Shown: positions 22,440-31,312, counted from the stretch's first letter. The stretch is DNA of 34,434 bases from Dehalococcoidales bacterium (GCA_016926695.1 JAFGOB010000140.1:1-34434), one strand, 5' to 3'. Notes: generated from the letters alone by a model not told the origin. Translations and numbers: made by a program.

Positions 22440-24188
22440 CTAAACAAAACGGGGAGCGCCGGGAATCGCATCATTCAGCGGTGATGGCACTCTCTTTATC
22501 TCGGGAGCATCCGGGATAACGGGCAGAAACAAATGTGATGGGTATCTGGCATTATTATATATACAAATTTCGCTGTTTTGCGGAATAACAGGTGTTTCAA
22601 CATAGCCGGAAGTAACATCCCAGGTTGAAAACAGAATATCATCACAGGCTATTTTCAGCCATAAACGGCATCCTTTTTTAAAAGTCTTGAAAATAGGCAT
22701 AAGTTCAATCTGGAACTCATATATCGTATTAGGTTTCAAATCCTGAGTATCCTGGAATGAATGCCACGGTGAACCAGGCCTGGATAGCTTTTCATCGACC
22801 TCTCTATATTTCGCTTTAAGACTGCCAAAACTCCAAATCTGGACTTCTTTGGGAACCAGCGAATCCGAGGCTTCAGGTTTTATTTCAGGCTGCCCGGTCA
22901 CGGGATTAAGAGGAACGTCCTCCGGGACCATTTCTCCCAGCTTGGCAAAAAATGACCAGTCCGTGGTAATTTCTTCAGCCGTTGCAGCGTATAAGGTTAA
23001 ACTGGCCGGTCCCCAGATACGGAGGTCTTCTTTTAAAGGCGGTGATATAAAAATGACATAGTTCGGATTATCAGCCGGGACTGAGTCTGTCCTTCCGTAT
23101 GAACTTAACATGGCTGTATTTAGGCTGATATTATGATAGGTGGTAATTTCCTCATCTTCCGCTGGCGCTATACGATCTATGCTGGTCTTGTTATCTCCGG
23201 AACAGTGGTGCAAGTAATATTTTTCCCAGCAGGTCCTGGCCAGGGGATATTCATTCTCAAACCTCCACCGGCCGGTACCGTTATCATAGATTGCCACTTC
23301 CGGTTCTTCCATTATTCCCGTTTCAACGCCTTTCAGCCAGTAATCCAGCCATCTTAATATATATTCATTAAACACTGTAGTCTCAAAGATCCATGGCTGG
23401 TAATTTTCATTCGTCCAGGGTGTGATGACAAGCTTTTTAGGCGACCTGATATCGTTATAGGACCTTAAATGACTGATGGTATGCAGCCGGTTGGGAGTAT
23501 TCATTATATTTAACACGGGAATCTTGATTTGATTTATCGTTCTCCAGCTTCCACCGTGCTCCCACCAAAACGGCCCGTCCTTGGTATTGGCAAGAATTTC
23601 ACCGATAATATTAAAGGGAGGTTTTTTACCGGGAACCGGCCCCGGCCAGATTGCAGCTTGCGTGAATCCCGACCCCAGGCCCAGCACAAAAGGTTTACGC
23701 AGAACGCCTCCCGGATAACACAGTCCTCGGTAATTATCGGTGGTGGCGGTTACAACCAGTGTTTTCAAGTGGGGTGGTTCCAGAGGGGCGGTGATCCACT
23801 GCGAAACGCCATAACCGGAAGCTCCCATCATGGCCACATTCCCGTTACACCATTCCTGAACGCCCAGCCACTCAATTAAGTCATATGCATCCCGTGCGGC
23901 AATTGAGCCCTGGAAACTGAATTCTCCCTGATTAAAACCGATACCTCTTTATGATGCCTGAACACATACGTATCCGTGATTACAGTAGAAAACAGGCTTG
24001 GCGCTCTTAAAAGACCTTTCTTTCTGAAAAGGCGAATAGGCTAAAATAACCGGCCAGGGTCCTGTTCCCTTTAAGGGAGTGTAAATATCAATAGCCAGCT
24101 TTACTCCGTCCCTCGTTTCCACGATGACATTTTTCTTCAACGAAACGTTTTGCGGTACCGGTTTGGGATATTTGACTTCATAGCTCAT
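22440..24188 (-). pseudogene. CocE/NonD-type hydrolase with in-frame stop and altered active site
   Basis: One reading frame of 583 codons, with a good ribosome binding site (GGAGGTG) before ATG 24188, is cut by TAA at 23949-23951 (codon 80). Sequence on both sides is in the same frame and reads through normally (YVCVQAS, stop, RGIGFNQGEFSF). The family is the alpha/beta hydrolases that cleave acyl or ester bonds (cocaine esterase, X-Pro peptidase S15). The nucleophile GASGYG (S124) is kept. The positions where relatives have the catalytic Asp (GWYD) and His (GPWTH) read NTPN (N233) and TPWTN (N260). So the gene is probably dead by three changes, or a new non-enzymatic binding protein if the stop is a sequencing error. 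The C-terminal jelly-roll domain is intact. Confidence 0.75.
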
Positions 24189-24412
24189 GTAACACCTCCT
24201 TGAAAATAGCAGGTAAAGATGATTTAAATATTACCACTTTTATCCTTGTCAGGTGTACACCGATATCCGGCGAGTGTTTTCTGCAACTGACAATATACAG
24301 CTTTAGATAGTGAGGTGTACAACTCCACGATTATTGGTTTCCTCGCCGGCTCTTCCCAACAAGAGCTTGTATTGACTATAATATCAGTAACAATTTTTAC
24401 AGGGAGGTTAAG

Positions 24413-24859
24413 ATGACGTTAGAGGAAATAGAAAAGAGACTCGAAGCAATTGAAGACATCGAGGCTATTAAGAAACTACAAAGAAAATACGTTTATGCGC
24501 TGGCCAGCCAGCAGTGGGATGACATGCTGGAATGCTTTGACGAAAACGGCAGCGCCGATATCTGGAATCACGGCCTGAAAAAGGGCCAAAAGGAAATCGC
24601 GGAACTGTTCAGCAGTTTCAGCGGGAAAATATTACCCACCCACGGACATCTGGTAGCCCAGCCGGTTATCGATGTTGACGGTCATAAAGCGCAAGGTTAC
24701 TGGTTGCTATATCTGTTCCTTCCCGATGCCGATTCCACCTGGGTACAGGGCAGGTATGACTGCGAATACGTAAAAGTGAAAGGTGAATGGAAATTCAAAC
24801 ACTTGAAATACACACGCCCCTGGCCGGACCCTGAGACAATAACCAGGAAATCTGAATAA
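24413..24859 (+). CDS. SnoaL-like (NTF2 fold) protein, copy 1
   Basis: A 148-residue cone-shaped NTF2-fold protein of the SnoaL/BaiE/LinA type. It has an N-terminal helix rich in Glu and Lys (IEKRLEAIEDIEAIKKL), YVYALASQQWDDMLECFDEN, then HGHLVAQPVIDVDGH and WKFKHLKYTRPWP. Relatives are dehydratases, dehydrochlorinases or isomerases that use an Asp-His pair; Asp of CFDEN and His of THGHLV are possible equivalents. GGGAGG lies seven bases before ATG 24413. A close paralogue follows after 13 bases, clearly co-transcribed. The substrate is unknown. Confidence 0.75.
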   Translation: MTLEEIEKRLEAIEDIEAIKKLQRKYVYALASQQWDDMLECFDENGSADIWNHGLKKGQKEIAELFSSFSGKILPTHGHLVAQPVIDVDGHKAQGYWLLYLFLPDADSTWVQGRYDCEYVKVKGEWKFKHLKYTRPWPDPETITRKSE

Positions 24860-24872
24860 AAGGGGTGTTGTC

Positions 24873-25304
24873 ATGACAGTTGAAGAAATGGAAAAGCGAT
24901 TACGTCTGCTTGAGGATATCGAGGAGATAAAGAAGCTGCATGAAACTTACGTGTATACTCTTTCCAGCCGGCAGTGGGATGCATGGCTGGACTGTTTTGC
25001 AGAGGATGCGGTGGCTGATATCCAGATGCATAGTTTGCGCCGGGGTAAAAAAGAGATAGAGAAGCTGATATGGGAAGACTTTGATAAACTGCCCAAAACA
25101 CCCGGGCATCTGGTCGAGGAGCCCATGATTAAGGTTGATGGCGACAGGGCTAAAGCCCACTGGATTTTGTATCTGTTCCGTTACACAAAACCCTTCTGGA
25201 TACAGGGCCGGCATGAATGCGAATACGTAAAAGTTAACGGCAGGTGGAAGTTCAGCCTGGTGAGGTTCAAGCGACCCTGGCCGCCTTTACCGCAGAAGGA
25301 ATGA
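24873..25304 (+). CDS. SnoaL-like (NTF2 fold) protein, copy 2
   Basis: A 143-residue paralogue of the gene just upstream; the two agree along their whole length (both start MT-EE-EKRL, share YVY-L-S-QWD, GHLV and ECEYVK/DCEYVK, and end in a RPWP motif). Differences lie mainly in the pocket: IWNHGLKKG becomes IQMHSLRRG. This suggests a tandem duplication followed by a change in substrate, or a heteromer. The ribosome binding site (AGGGGTG) is moderate. Confidence 0.75.
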   Translation: MTVEEMEKRLRLLEDIEEIKKLHETYVYTLSSRQWDAWLDCFAEDAVADIQMHSLRRGKKEIEKLIWEDFDKLPKTPGHLVEEPMIKVDGDRAKAHWILYLFRYTKPFWIQGRHECEYVKVNGRWKFSLVRFKRPWPPLPQKE

Positions 25305-25624
25305 TGCACTGAAACCAAAGCTGAAAACTGTATATTCTAAAGCCATCGGCTAGACACGCACTATGGCAAGGCACATACCGGTTTTTCATAATATTACAGG
25401 AGGGATAGTTTCAAGCCGTTCCAACAAGTTTATGGCTAATGTAATCTCAATCAGGTGCATCTATAATTTCAATTAATAGGCGATACCAGCTAAACTGCTG
25501 AAACATGGCGGAACTAGCGTCATCAATATAGTTGTTAATTTCAACGGTTTCACGCCGGCGAATTCATGTGTTAAAATACGTTTATGTTTTTTAACTGTGT
25601 TAAAGAATAATAAAGAGTGATAAC
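25305..25624. other. Intergenic stretch with a direct repeat
   Basis: No gene is seen in these 320 bases. TGTGTTAAA occurs twice in the same direction (25567-25575 and 25596-25604) just ahead of the alpha/beta hydrolase gene and could be part of a promoter or regulator site. The rest shows no clear structure. Confidence 0.3.
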
Positions 25625-26431
25625 ATGAAGGAAAGCACGATAGCTACAGGATTTTCAAAAAACGGACTACCGTATTTGCGCATTGGAGGCGGTGCGGGGA
25701 ATCTGGTAATCTTCGAAGGATTGAGTTTTGATCATGATCCGCCTGTCGGCATGCAAAAGCGCATGATTGCAAGCGGCTACCGTGACTTTAGCAGTCAATT
25801 TACGGTATATTACCTGGGACGCAAGCCGCATCTTCCGCAGGGTTACTCTATCAAGGACATGGCTGACGATTATGCGGCGATGGTTGAAGCTGAAATGGAG
25901 CCGCCGGTGGATATCATGGGGCTGTCAACCGGAGGAGCTATCGCCCAGCAGTTCGCGGTGGATCATCCGGGACTGGTGCGCAAGTTAGTGCTGGCTTCGG
26001 CCGGATATAAATTAAGTGTGACTGGAGCGGCTGCCCAGCGTAAAATGATTGACTGCGTCCGGCAGGGAAAATGGCGGGCTGGAGCCGCCGCGTTGGGCGG
26101 CGTGATGGCATCCGGCATGGCAAGGCCGCTATCAATTGCATTGTTATGGCTGATGGGCGGGATGATGTTCAAATCAGCCAACGGCCCATCCGATGGTCTG
26201 GTTGAGCTGGAGGCGGAAGATAAATTCAACTTCAAAGAGCGCCTGCCGGAGCTGAAGATGCCGGTGCTGGTAATCGGTGGGGAGAACGACCGGTTTTATC
26301 CCGTTGCCGAAACAGGCGACATGATTCCTTCCGCCAGGGTGATTATTTACCCTCATGCCGGGCACATGGTCGCTATGAAAAAGCAGTTCAACAGGGAAAT
26401 CCTGGCCTTTCTTATCGATTGCAGTGTATAG
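25625..26431 (+). CDS. Alpha/beta hydrolase
   Basis: A 268-residue single-domain hydrolase. The nucleophile elbow is GLSTGG (S101), the acid lies in GGENDRFYP (D222), and the catalytic His in HAGHM (H247); all three are in the expected order and spacing. A Met/Ala-rich cap (about residues 130-185) covers the site and is hydrophobic, so a lipophilic ester or C-C bond substrate is possible. No signal peptide. The ribosome binding site is weak. It is a single gene with a probable terminator after it. Confidence 0.85.
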   Translation: MKESTIATGFSKNGLPYLRIGGGAGNLVIFEGLSFDHDPPVGMQKRMIASGYRDFSSQFTVYYLGRKPHLPQGYSIKDMADDYAAMVEAEMEPPVDIMGLSTGGAIAQQFAVDHPGLVRKLVLASAGYKLSVTGAAAQRKMIDCVRQGKWRAGAAALGGVMASGMARPLSIALLWLMGGMMFKSANGPSDGLVELEAEDKFNFKERLPELKMPVLVIGGENDRFYPVAETGDMIPSARVIIYPHAGHMVAMKKQFNREILAFLIDCSV

Positions 26432-26432
26432 A

Positions 26433-26469
26433 CCCTGAGCCACATCCCGGTTGAACAGGGCTGTTTTTT
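26433..26469 (+). terminator. Probable terminator after the alpha/beta hydrolase gene
   Basis: CCCTG (26433-26437) and CAGGG (26456-26460) are followed by six T (26464-26469). The short stem and 18-base loop make it a weak but correctly placed Rho-independent terminator. Confidence 0.4.
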
Positions 26470-26478
26470 AATTATTAG

Positions 26479-27489
26479 TTACATACACAAAGGGCGTCTT
26501 GGTGTATGTCCTTTCTCGCTCTCTGCATAGCCTAAACGGAAAGTATGCTGTGGAAAAACATTTTTCTCCGGCAGCAGTGACGTCAGTTCAGCTTTTATTT
26601 CCGGCACTTCCAGTATCTGGCTCATTGGATGTACCGCCAATCCCATCTGAGCAGCGGTCAGCATTATTCTCTCGGAGATTTGACCGGCTATTACCTGTGA
26701 TTTTCTGTCATTGGTGGAGGAGACCAGGGCGACCAGTGCCGGCGAGCTCAATAACATCTCTGAGTCTTTCTTGCTCTGTCCCTTGCTGATATTAAGATGA
26801 GTTAACGCCACTTGCGTTACTTTTGCCATCAGCCACGGAGCCCCGAAAGCGCCCCGGCCTATCCAAGATGCCAGTTCCTGTTTATATAACGGATCGGTCA
26901 ACTGGATGGCATCAGCTCGCGTGATGAGGGCGTCAATCCTGCGCCTGAGTTCGCTTTCATTGCCGGCTTCATTCGTCGGGAACATCCGGAAGCCTTCTTC
27001 CCGGCAGCATGCGTGCAGGCGGGCCATCTCAGTTTCGGGGATTGGTTTTGTATCATAAAGATTGTGATTCGTCTTTCGACGCGGGATCATATCGAAAAGA
27101 GCGCTGTCTCTCTTTTGTTCCCCTTTCCCGCCGGGGTTCAATTGAACAATTGCCACAGCGCCGTTGTTGCCTTTCGGAAAATATTCCATCGTGTACCCGT
27201 ATCCGAAGTGTTCGGCAGCGATGAGGAGATTTTCCAGCGCGCATCCAACACTGATATACATCTCCCGCCGGTCGGTATCGGCGACATTCAGCCATTGATC
27301 ATTATCAGTGAATATCAGGACTGTATTATCCTGGATCGAGAATTTCCAGGGCTGGCTGTTATGGCTGGAAGGAGCGAGTATCGCATATCCGAGCAGGAAC
27401 CTTATCTTCTCTGCCGTGCCTTCCCCGGAGGGGAAATCCGATTCATTTATCTCCCAGGGCGTAATTTTCGCTGCATATTTTTCCGACAT
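26479..27489 (-). CDS. Nitroreductase-like flavoprotein (Acg family)
   Basis: A 336-residue protein with two nitroreductase-like halves, as in Acg-type proteins. The motif APSSHNSQPWKF (residues 39-50) is the FMN-binding segment, and RRKTNHNLYDTKPIPE opens the second half. Acg relatives have a lid that covers the flavin, and several lack reductase activity, so flavin storage is an alternative role. Start choice: ATG 27489 has GGAGGAAG six bases upstream; a longer frame to 27558 lacks one. Convergent with the alpha/beta hydrolase. Confidence 0.8.
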   Translation of the reverse strand: MSEKYAAKITPWEINESDFPSGEGTAEKIRFLLGYAILAPSSHNSQPWKFSIQDNTVLIFTDNDQWLNVADTDRREMYISVGCALENLLIAAEHFGYGYTMEYFPKGNNGAVAIVQLNPGGKGEQKRDSALFDMIPRRKTNHNLYDTKPIPETEMARLHACCREEGFRMFPTNEAGNESELRRRIDALITRADAIQLTDPLYKQELASWIGRGAFGAPWLMAKVTQVALTHLNISKGQSKKDSEMLLSSPALVALVSSTNDRKSQVIAGQISERIMLTAAQMGLAVHPMSQILEVPEIKAELTSLLPEKNVFPQHTFRLGYAESEKGHTPRRPLCM

Positions 27490-27617
27490 TTTCTTCCTCC
27501 TTGTTTGTTTTCTAATGTCAACAGTATAAACTGTAAAAATCGTCTTTCCTTCGGACATTGGTAGAGACCTGGCGCTGGTAATATCGGCGGAGTTTTACCT
27601 GGCTATTTAACCGGGTC

Positions 27618-27926
27618 AGGGAAATCGGGACGGGTGAGATGGGCTCCAATATCATAAACAAGGGAGATTTTTATGGAATAGGCATTATGGGTAATACAGT
27701 GAGGGGATTCGTCAATGCCGGAGTGGACGGTTTAAATATAAGGGTGAGGCGATCAGTGAAACCGCCGGAGCCATTACGGACTATACCCTTGATGCCGGCT
27801 GGAATGTCAGTGATAGGAATCATGTTGCCGTCACCTACAATCAATCCGGCTTTAACCTGAATATCAATGGCAACCTGGTCGGCGGCACTGTTTACAGCCA
27901 GGCCATCAACACTCTATTTGTCCAAT
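27618..27926 (+). pseudogene. Decayed LamG/concanavalin-like domain fragment
   Basis: The first frame reads SNIINKGDFYGIGIMGNTVRG then FVNAGVDGLN; after about 27736 the sequence continues in another frame with GEAISETAGAITDYTLDAGW and NHVAVTYNQSGFNLNINGN. The latter matches the core of LamG domains (HHVAVTYDGS..LYVNG). One missing base in 27731-27740 explains the shift. No start, signal peptide or remaining domains are present, so this is a remnant of a large surface protein. The frame breaks off into unrelated sequence near 27926. The exact ends are approximate. Confidence 0.6.
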
Positions 27927-28073
27927 TTTGTTCGGTTCCAGTTCTAAAAAATTTGCTAATTGACTTCGCCATTGTTCTATTATTTGAAAAGAATGAGTTG
28001 TTTATCAAATGGTCGACCACTCTCAAGTGGTTGATTTGTAGTTAAAATAAATGACTACTTTCCCGCGGTGTTT

Positions 28074-28099
28074 CCCCGATCCTTTCTGAAGAATCGGGG
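28074..28099. terminator. Hairpin downstream of yoeB
   Basis: CCCCGAT (28074-28080) and ATCGGGG (28093-28099) pair over seven bases with a 12-base loop, ten bases beyond the yoeB stop. No T run follows on the minus strand, so termination there is plausible but weak. A second small hairpin, ACCACT/AGTGGT, lies about 50 bases further on. Confidence 0.4.
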
Positions 28100-28108
28100 G
28101 TTATCGAA

Positions 28109-28366
28109 TTACTGATAATGACTCTTACAGGCAATAACGATGATTGTCTCTTTTTCTACTTTATAGATCAATCTATCGGCGTCGTTGATACGGCGCGACC
28201 AGTATCCCGTTAACTCGAATTTTAACGGCTCCGGCTTACCCAAACCATCGAAAGGAGAGCGGTCAATATCCTTGAGCAGGCGATGGATTTTCTTTAACGT
28301 CTTCGTATCGTTTTCAAGCCAGAAGGTATAATCTTCCCACCCGGTATTAGTGAAAAGTTTTTTCAC
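28109..28366 (-). CDS. yoeB: YoeB-family toxin
   Basis: An 85-residue mRNA interferase of the Txe/YoeB branch of RelE. Key elements are present: PEPLK with the catalytic Glu, GYWSRRIN with Arg, DRLIYKV, and the C-terminal KSHYQ with the catalytic His. It cleaves mRNA in the ribosome A site and is neutralised by YefM. It overlaps yefM by four bases (ATGA, 28363-28366). Length is exactly that expected. Confidence 0.92.
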   Translation of the reverse strand: MKKLFTNTGWEDYTFWLENDTKTLKKIHRLLKDIDRSPFDGLGKPEPLKFELTGYWSRRINDADRLIYKVEKETIIVIACKSHYQ

Positions 28367-28611
28367 TCGATCTCAACTTCTCTTAATTTGCCAGATTCTA
28401 CCTGTTTCTTTCCCAGCAGGAGCCATTCGCGATTCGCCTTGTTTCCCAGAACATGAATATTTTCCATAATATTGTCATATTCCTCTTTAGACAGCATGAC
28501 AACATCACGGCCTCCCGGCCTGGTAATGATAAGGGGTTCGTGATTATCTACGACTTTATCCATGAAGTCTTTGAGATTCTTTCTGATATCCGATGGATTA
28601 GCAGCCAACAT
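28363..28611 (-). CDS. yefM: YefM/Phd-family antitoxin
   Basis: An 82-residue antitoxin with the Phd/YefM N-terminal DNA-binding fold (ANPSDIRKNLKDFMDKVVD, then EPLIITRPGGRDVVMLSKEEY) and an acidic C-terminus that wraps the toxin. It should bind YoeB and repress its own promoter. The ATG 28611 has GGGAGG seven bases upstream. The promoter and symmetric repeats lie just ahead. Confidence 0.92.
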   Translation of the reverse strand: MLAANPSDIRKNLKDFMDKVVDNHEPLIITRPGGRDVVMLSKEEYDNIMENIHVLGNKANREWLLLGKKQVESGKLREVEIE

Positions 28612-28629
28612 CCCTTTGCCTCCCCCAAC

Positions 28630-28680
28630 ACGTGATTATCTTGTACTTAATATGGTACGTTATCACGTACATTTTGTCAA
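28630..28680 (-). promoter_or_regulatory. yefM-yoeB promoter and operator
   Basis: On the minus strand TTGACA (plus 28675-28680), a 17-base spacer and TACCAT (plus 28652-28657) form a promoter with a perfect -35. The region is full of GTAC cores (three within 30 bases) and long arms ACGTGATTA (28630-28638) and TTATCACGT (28660-28668). This fits the TGTAC-type sites bound by YefM family antitoxins. Confidence 0.7.
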
Positions 28681-28913
28681 TGGACTAATATCTTTTGCGG
28701 GAGGTCCTAAATACTCTATTTTTTGTATCATTCATAGAATCAAATATCGAGCGGCTATGTGATTTTGATCTCCGAAATACAAACAAGTGGTTAACTTGTG
28801 TGCTGGCTGATATATAAAGAAAAAGGAGTTATGTGTATTGAACAGGATAGTGTATAGCCAGCACTACCCTCATCAGAATCAACCATTTCCAGCCCCTCCT
28901 TCCATTTTTTACA
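28681..28913. other. Intergenic stretch with nested inverted repeats
   Basis: No substantial gene. ACAAGT/ACTTGT (28781-28798 region) is followed by GTGCTGGCT (28800-28808) and AGCCAGCAC (28856-28864), which enclose AAGGAG and an 8-codon frame from ATG (MCIEQDSV). The symmetry may be a remnant of a mobile element or a folded transcript. Confidence 0.3.
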
Positions 28914-28960
28914 AATAAAAAAGCCCATGAAACGGCTCACGCCGTTGGCTCCTGGGCTTA
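28914..28960 (-). terminator. Terminator after the broken ATPase gene
   Basis: AAGCCCA (28921-28927) and TGGGCTT (28953-28959) enclose a second stem AACGGC (28931-28936)/GCCGTT (28941-28946). On the minus strand the hairpin is followed by a run of T. It is well placed to end transcripts that come from the AAA ATPase locus. Confidence 0.65.
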
Positions 28961-29061
28961 TCTAGATATTAAACCAGTTGTCTTTATTCTGTCAAGCAGG
29001 TTGCGAGCATGGCTGCTAATATTTTTCACACTCAAAATGAATAGCAGCTATATGTAGAATT

Positions 29062-30075
29062 TTAAATAGCAACCATTATAGCTATCGTCAGCCGGGTCTT
29101 CACCTTAACCTTCTCCGTCATTCCTTTCTTTAGCCTGGTTACTACGCCGTCCGCCATAAGGCTTAGCAAAGCCGAGAAATCCTTCATGTCCATCTTCTCA
29201 AGCTTGTCAATAATGAGGTAACGAGGCTGCTGCTCAATGATAAAATCTACTATTCCAGCCTTGCTCGAAGTCCCGCCGAGGGCATACCGGATTCTGGGCA
29301 GTCGCTCCAATTCCATCAGGAAGATGGATTTCGCCGTTGCAGGCGGTCCCGTAAGAAGTGTGTGAACCGGCTGAGGGGCTTGAAGACTTAGTGTAAATAG
29401 TTACTTTAGTCTCTCATGTCCGACTACCACATCAAACATGTCTTCCGGTATCACTACCGGTTCGTCGTCTATTTCCTCAACAGGGTTTTCTGCAATATTA
29501 AAGTTTTCCAGAAAGTCCTGAACCAGGAATGCAATCTCGAGTGGCATCTTGATATCACCCTTATACCGTACAAGTACCTCGACTAACTCCAGGTCAGTGA
29601 GAATTGTTCTGAAGCTCGTAGCGCCTGACTCTTTGGCAGTCGCCTCGATGTGCAGATAGTTTTTCCACTGCTTATCTTTCCCAATACAGACGGTATAACA
29701 ATCTTGCAGGACCGCCGCCAAATTATCGCCATACTTAGCCGCCAGTTTTACGAGTCTATCTTTAATAGCTGGCCACTCGGTTCCAAGTGTTAGTGTACCT
29801 TCCTGCATAGTATAGAAGTTTCCCAGGAAGGTGTAACCCTTGGCCGGGTTTCTGGAGAAGAAAGAAACCAACTCATCGTCAGTTACCTTTTCGGAAATCC
29901 TGGCGATGGCGGTGCTTAAATCAAGACGATCATATTGCTGGTCGTAACCACTGTCATTGAACTGGGTGCAATAGGGCTCTCCCATCTCCTTGCCTAGCTT
30001 CAAGAGTAAGTCAGAGTATTTGAGCTCGTTTAGAAGTATCTTTAACTCATTAAATTGTTCATTCGGCACTTCCAT
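29062..30075 (-). pseudogene. AAA-type ATPase gene broken by a stop codon
   Basis: One frame of 338 codons from ATG 30075 (ribosome binding site GGAGG) is interrupted by TAA at 29401-29403. The N-terminal 224 residues are intact and end DMFDVVVGHERLK; after the stop the frame continues LFTLSLQAPQPVH then LLTGPPATAKSIF, the Walker A (GPPATAKS). Walker B reads YLIIDKLEKMD, where Lys replaces the catalytic Glu expected in IDELEKMD. The tail stops at KTRLTIAIMVAI, short of the sensor regions. So there are three kinds of damage: nonsense, active-site change and 3' truncation. The N-terminal domain alone may still be made; it is not recognised. Relatives are AAA+ (MoxR/RuvB-like) proteins. Confidence 0.7.
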
Positions 30076-30175
30076 ACGGTGCCTCCAAATGCAGGCAGGG
30101 GTTGTTTCATCATTTACGGCAGTTTTAGCAATCGGTGAAAACGGCTATTTCACTGAAATAATCTTTATCCCCACC

Positions 30176-30631
30176 TTAGTTCAAACTACTGGTAGTTCCC
30201 GGCTCTGACAGCTTCAGAAATTGTGTCGGCGTCACAATATTCAGACCTGCGTTTTTCTTGATAGCCTGGTTTTCCAGGAAGTGATTATCCCCGGTGACGA
30301 AATAGTCCGGCTTTGCGGCTATCGCAGCAGCCAGGATAGCGGCATTAGCCGAATGAAGTTCTTTCGTCCAGTGTTGTATTGCTTCGGATGAAGGATCTGC
30401 CCCGACTTCCGGCGGCGCGTTCACCAGCAACCTTTTTAACGCAGGCAGGGCCTCCGGCAGTTTCTCTTTTATGGTACGGATTACTTCTTCCAGCACCTGC
30501 TGTGAAACAACCAAACTGATGCGACCTTCAACAAAATACTTCAATATGGCTCCGGGCGCTCCCTGCGAGGAATACAGCCCCGAGAAGATGACGTTGGTAT
30601 CCAGAAAGACACGCAATTCAGGCTTTGGCAC
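30176..30631 (-). CDS. PIN-domain protein, probable toxin
   Basis: A 151-residue PIN-fold ribonuclease. It shows the acidic metal-binding residues in order: FLDTNVIFSG near the N-terminus, EEVIRTI, and the C-terminal PDYFVTGDNHFL. PIN proteins of this length are toxin components cleaving tRNA or rRNA. The GTG start lies inside the end of the AbrB-type gene (14-base overlap), giving tight coupling. The stretch AILAAAIAAKPD is typical of the PIN-family TA toxin group. It appears intact. Confidence 0.8.
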   Translation of the reverse strand: MPKPELRVFLDTNVIFSGLYSSQGAPGAILKYFVEGRISLVVSQQVLEEVIRTIKEKLPEALPALKRLLVNAPPEVGADPSSEAIQHWTKELHSANAAILAAAIAAKPDYFVTGDNHFLENQAIKKNAGLNIVTPTQFLKLSEPGTTSSLN

Positions 30632-30902
30632 CGTAGCGCTCCTGTGCTACCTCCCGTCTTACCCGCCGCCCTGTCTCTTGTAATTCCCGTTCTGTGACAC
30701 CCGACCGCTCGAAAGCCTGCTGTATTTCTTTCAGCGCTTCCAGTGCAACCGCTTTCCTGGGCCTGGCAATGAGTGTGCAGTCCTCAACGGTAACTTCCAG
30801 GATGTCCCCCGGCTGGATACCCAGTTGCTCGCAGACCTCCCTGGGAAGAGTGACCTGACGCTTCGGACGAAGCACCATGTCAGCCGACTTTTTCTCTTTC
30901 AT
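30618..30902 (-). CDS. AbrB/MazE-type antitoxin
   Basis: A 94-residue protein with a SpoVT-AbrB swapped-hairpin domain at the start: VLRPKRQVTLPREVCEQLGIQPGD, of which RQVTLPREV and LGIQPGD are the diagnostic parts. A long helical tail follows (ALKEIQQAF, then RELQETGRRV) that would bind the PIN toxin. Start choice: ATG 30902 has GAGAGGTGG upstream; the longer frame to 30989 lacks one and would run towards the J-domain gene. It probably autorepresses the pair. Confidence 0.8.
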   Translation of the reverse strand: MKEKKSADMVLRPKRQVTLPREVCEQLGIQPGDILEVTVEDCTLIARPRKAVALEALKEIQQAFERSGVTERELQETGRRVRREVAQERYGAKA

Positions 30903-30979
30903 ATCCCACCTCTCGTTAGATGTTAGACGTCTTACGTAAGACATTTTAATGATCTTCCATAGAGATCGGATTGTCAATG

Positions 30980-31312
30980 CTACTGCCATTCTCTTTCCTC
31001 TTTTATCATCTCGTAAGCGGACACAACCATTTGCATCAGGAATGAGGTACCCTCCACTCCTGCGGTGTCAGGATGCAGCTTATACAGCAGCTCACGATAG
31101 TGTTTCTTTACTTCTTCGTCGCTGGCTGATTGGTCCAGCCCTAACGCCTGATAGGGATCAAAAGCTGCTTGGTGATTTGCCCTTCCTTGAAGTTGAGACA
31201 AATATAACCCCAAAGTCTTCATGATCTCCACGAGTTGTTCATTCATCCAGCCCTGCATTTCTTCCTGGATAACACTGAAGATTCTCTGATACATCCGGCT
31301 TGTTCTATCCAT
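30980..31312 (-). CDS. J-domain protein
   Basis: About 110 residues. The C-terminal 60 are a J domain: DPYQALGLDQSASDEEVKKHYRELL is the usual helix I-II pattern (DPYQALGL, then VKKHYRELL), with the HPD motif in LHPDTAG. The N-terminal half is helical and not recognised. J domains stimulate Hsp70 (DnaK) ATPase; having it at the C-terminus points to a co-chaperone directed by the N-terminal part. The start is uncertain: ATG 31312 and a later ATG at 31294 both lack a clear ribosome binding site, and the frame could extend to 31375. Confidence 0.7.
   Translation of the reverse strand: MDRTSRMYQRIFSVIQEEMQGWMNEQLVEIMKTLGLYLSQLQGRANHQAAFDPYQALGLDQSASDEEVKKHYRELLYKLHPDTAGVEGTSFLMQMVVSAYEMIKEEREWQ

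Noticed and set aside
23949..23951. TAA in the CocE-like gene as recoding rather than mutation
   Set aside because: TAA is not a selenocysteine or pyrrolysine codon and no recoding structure was seen; sequencing error remains possible.
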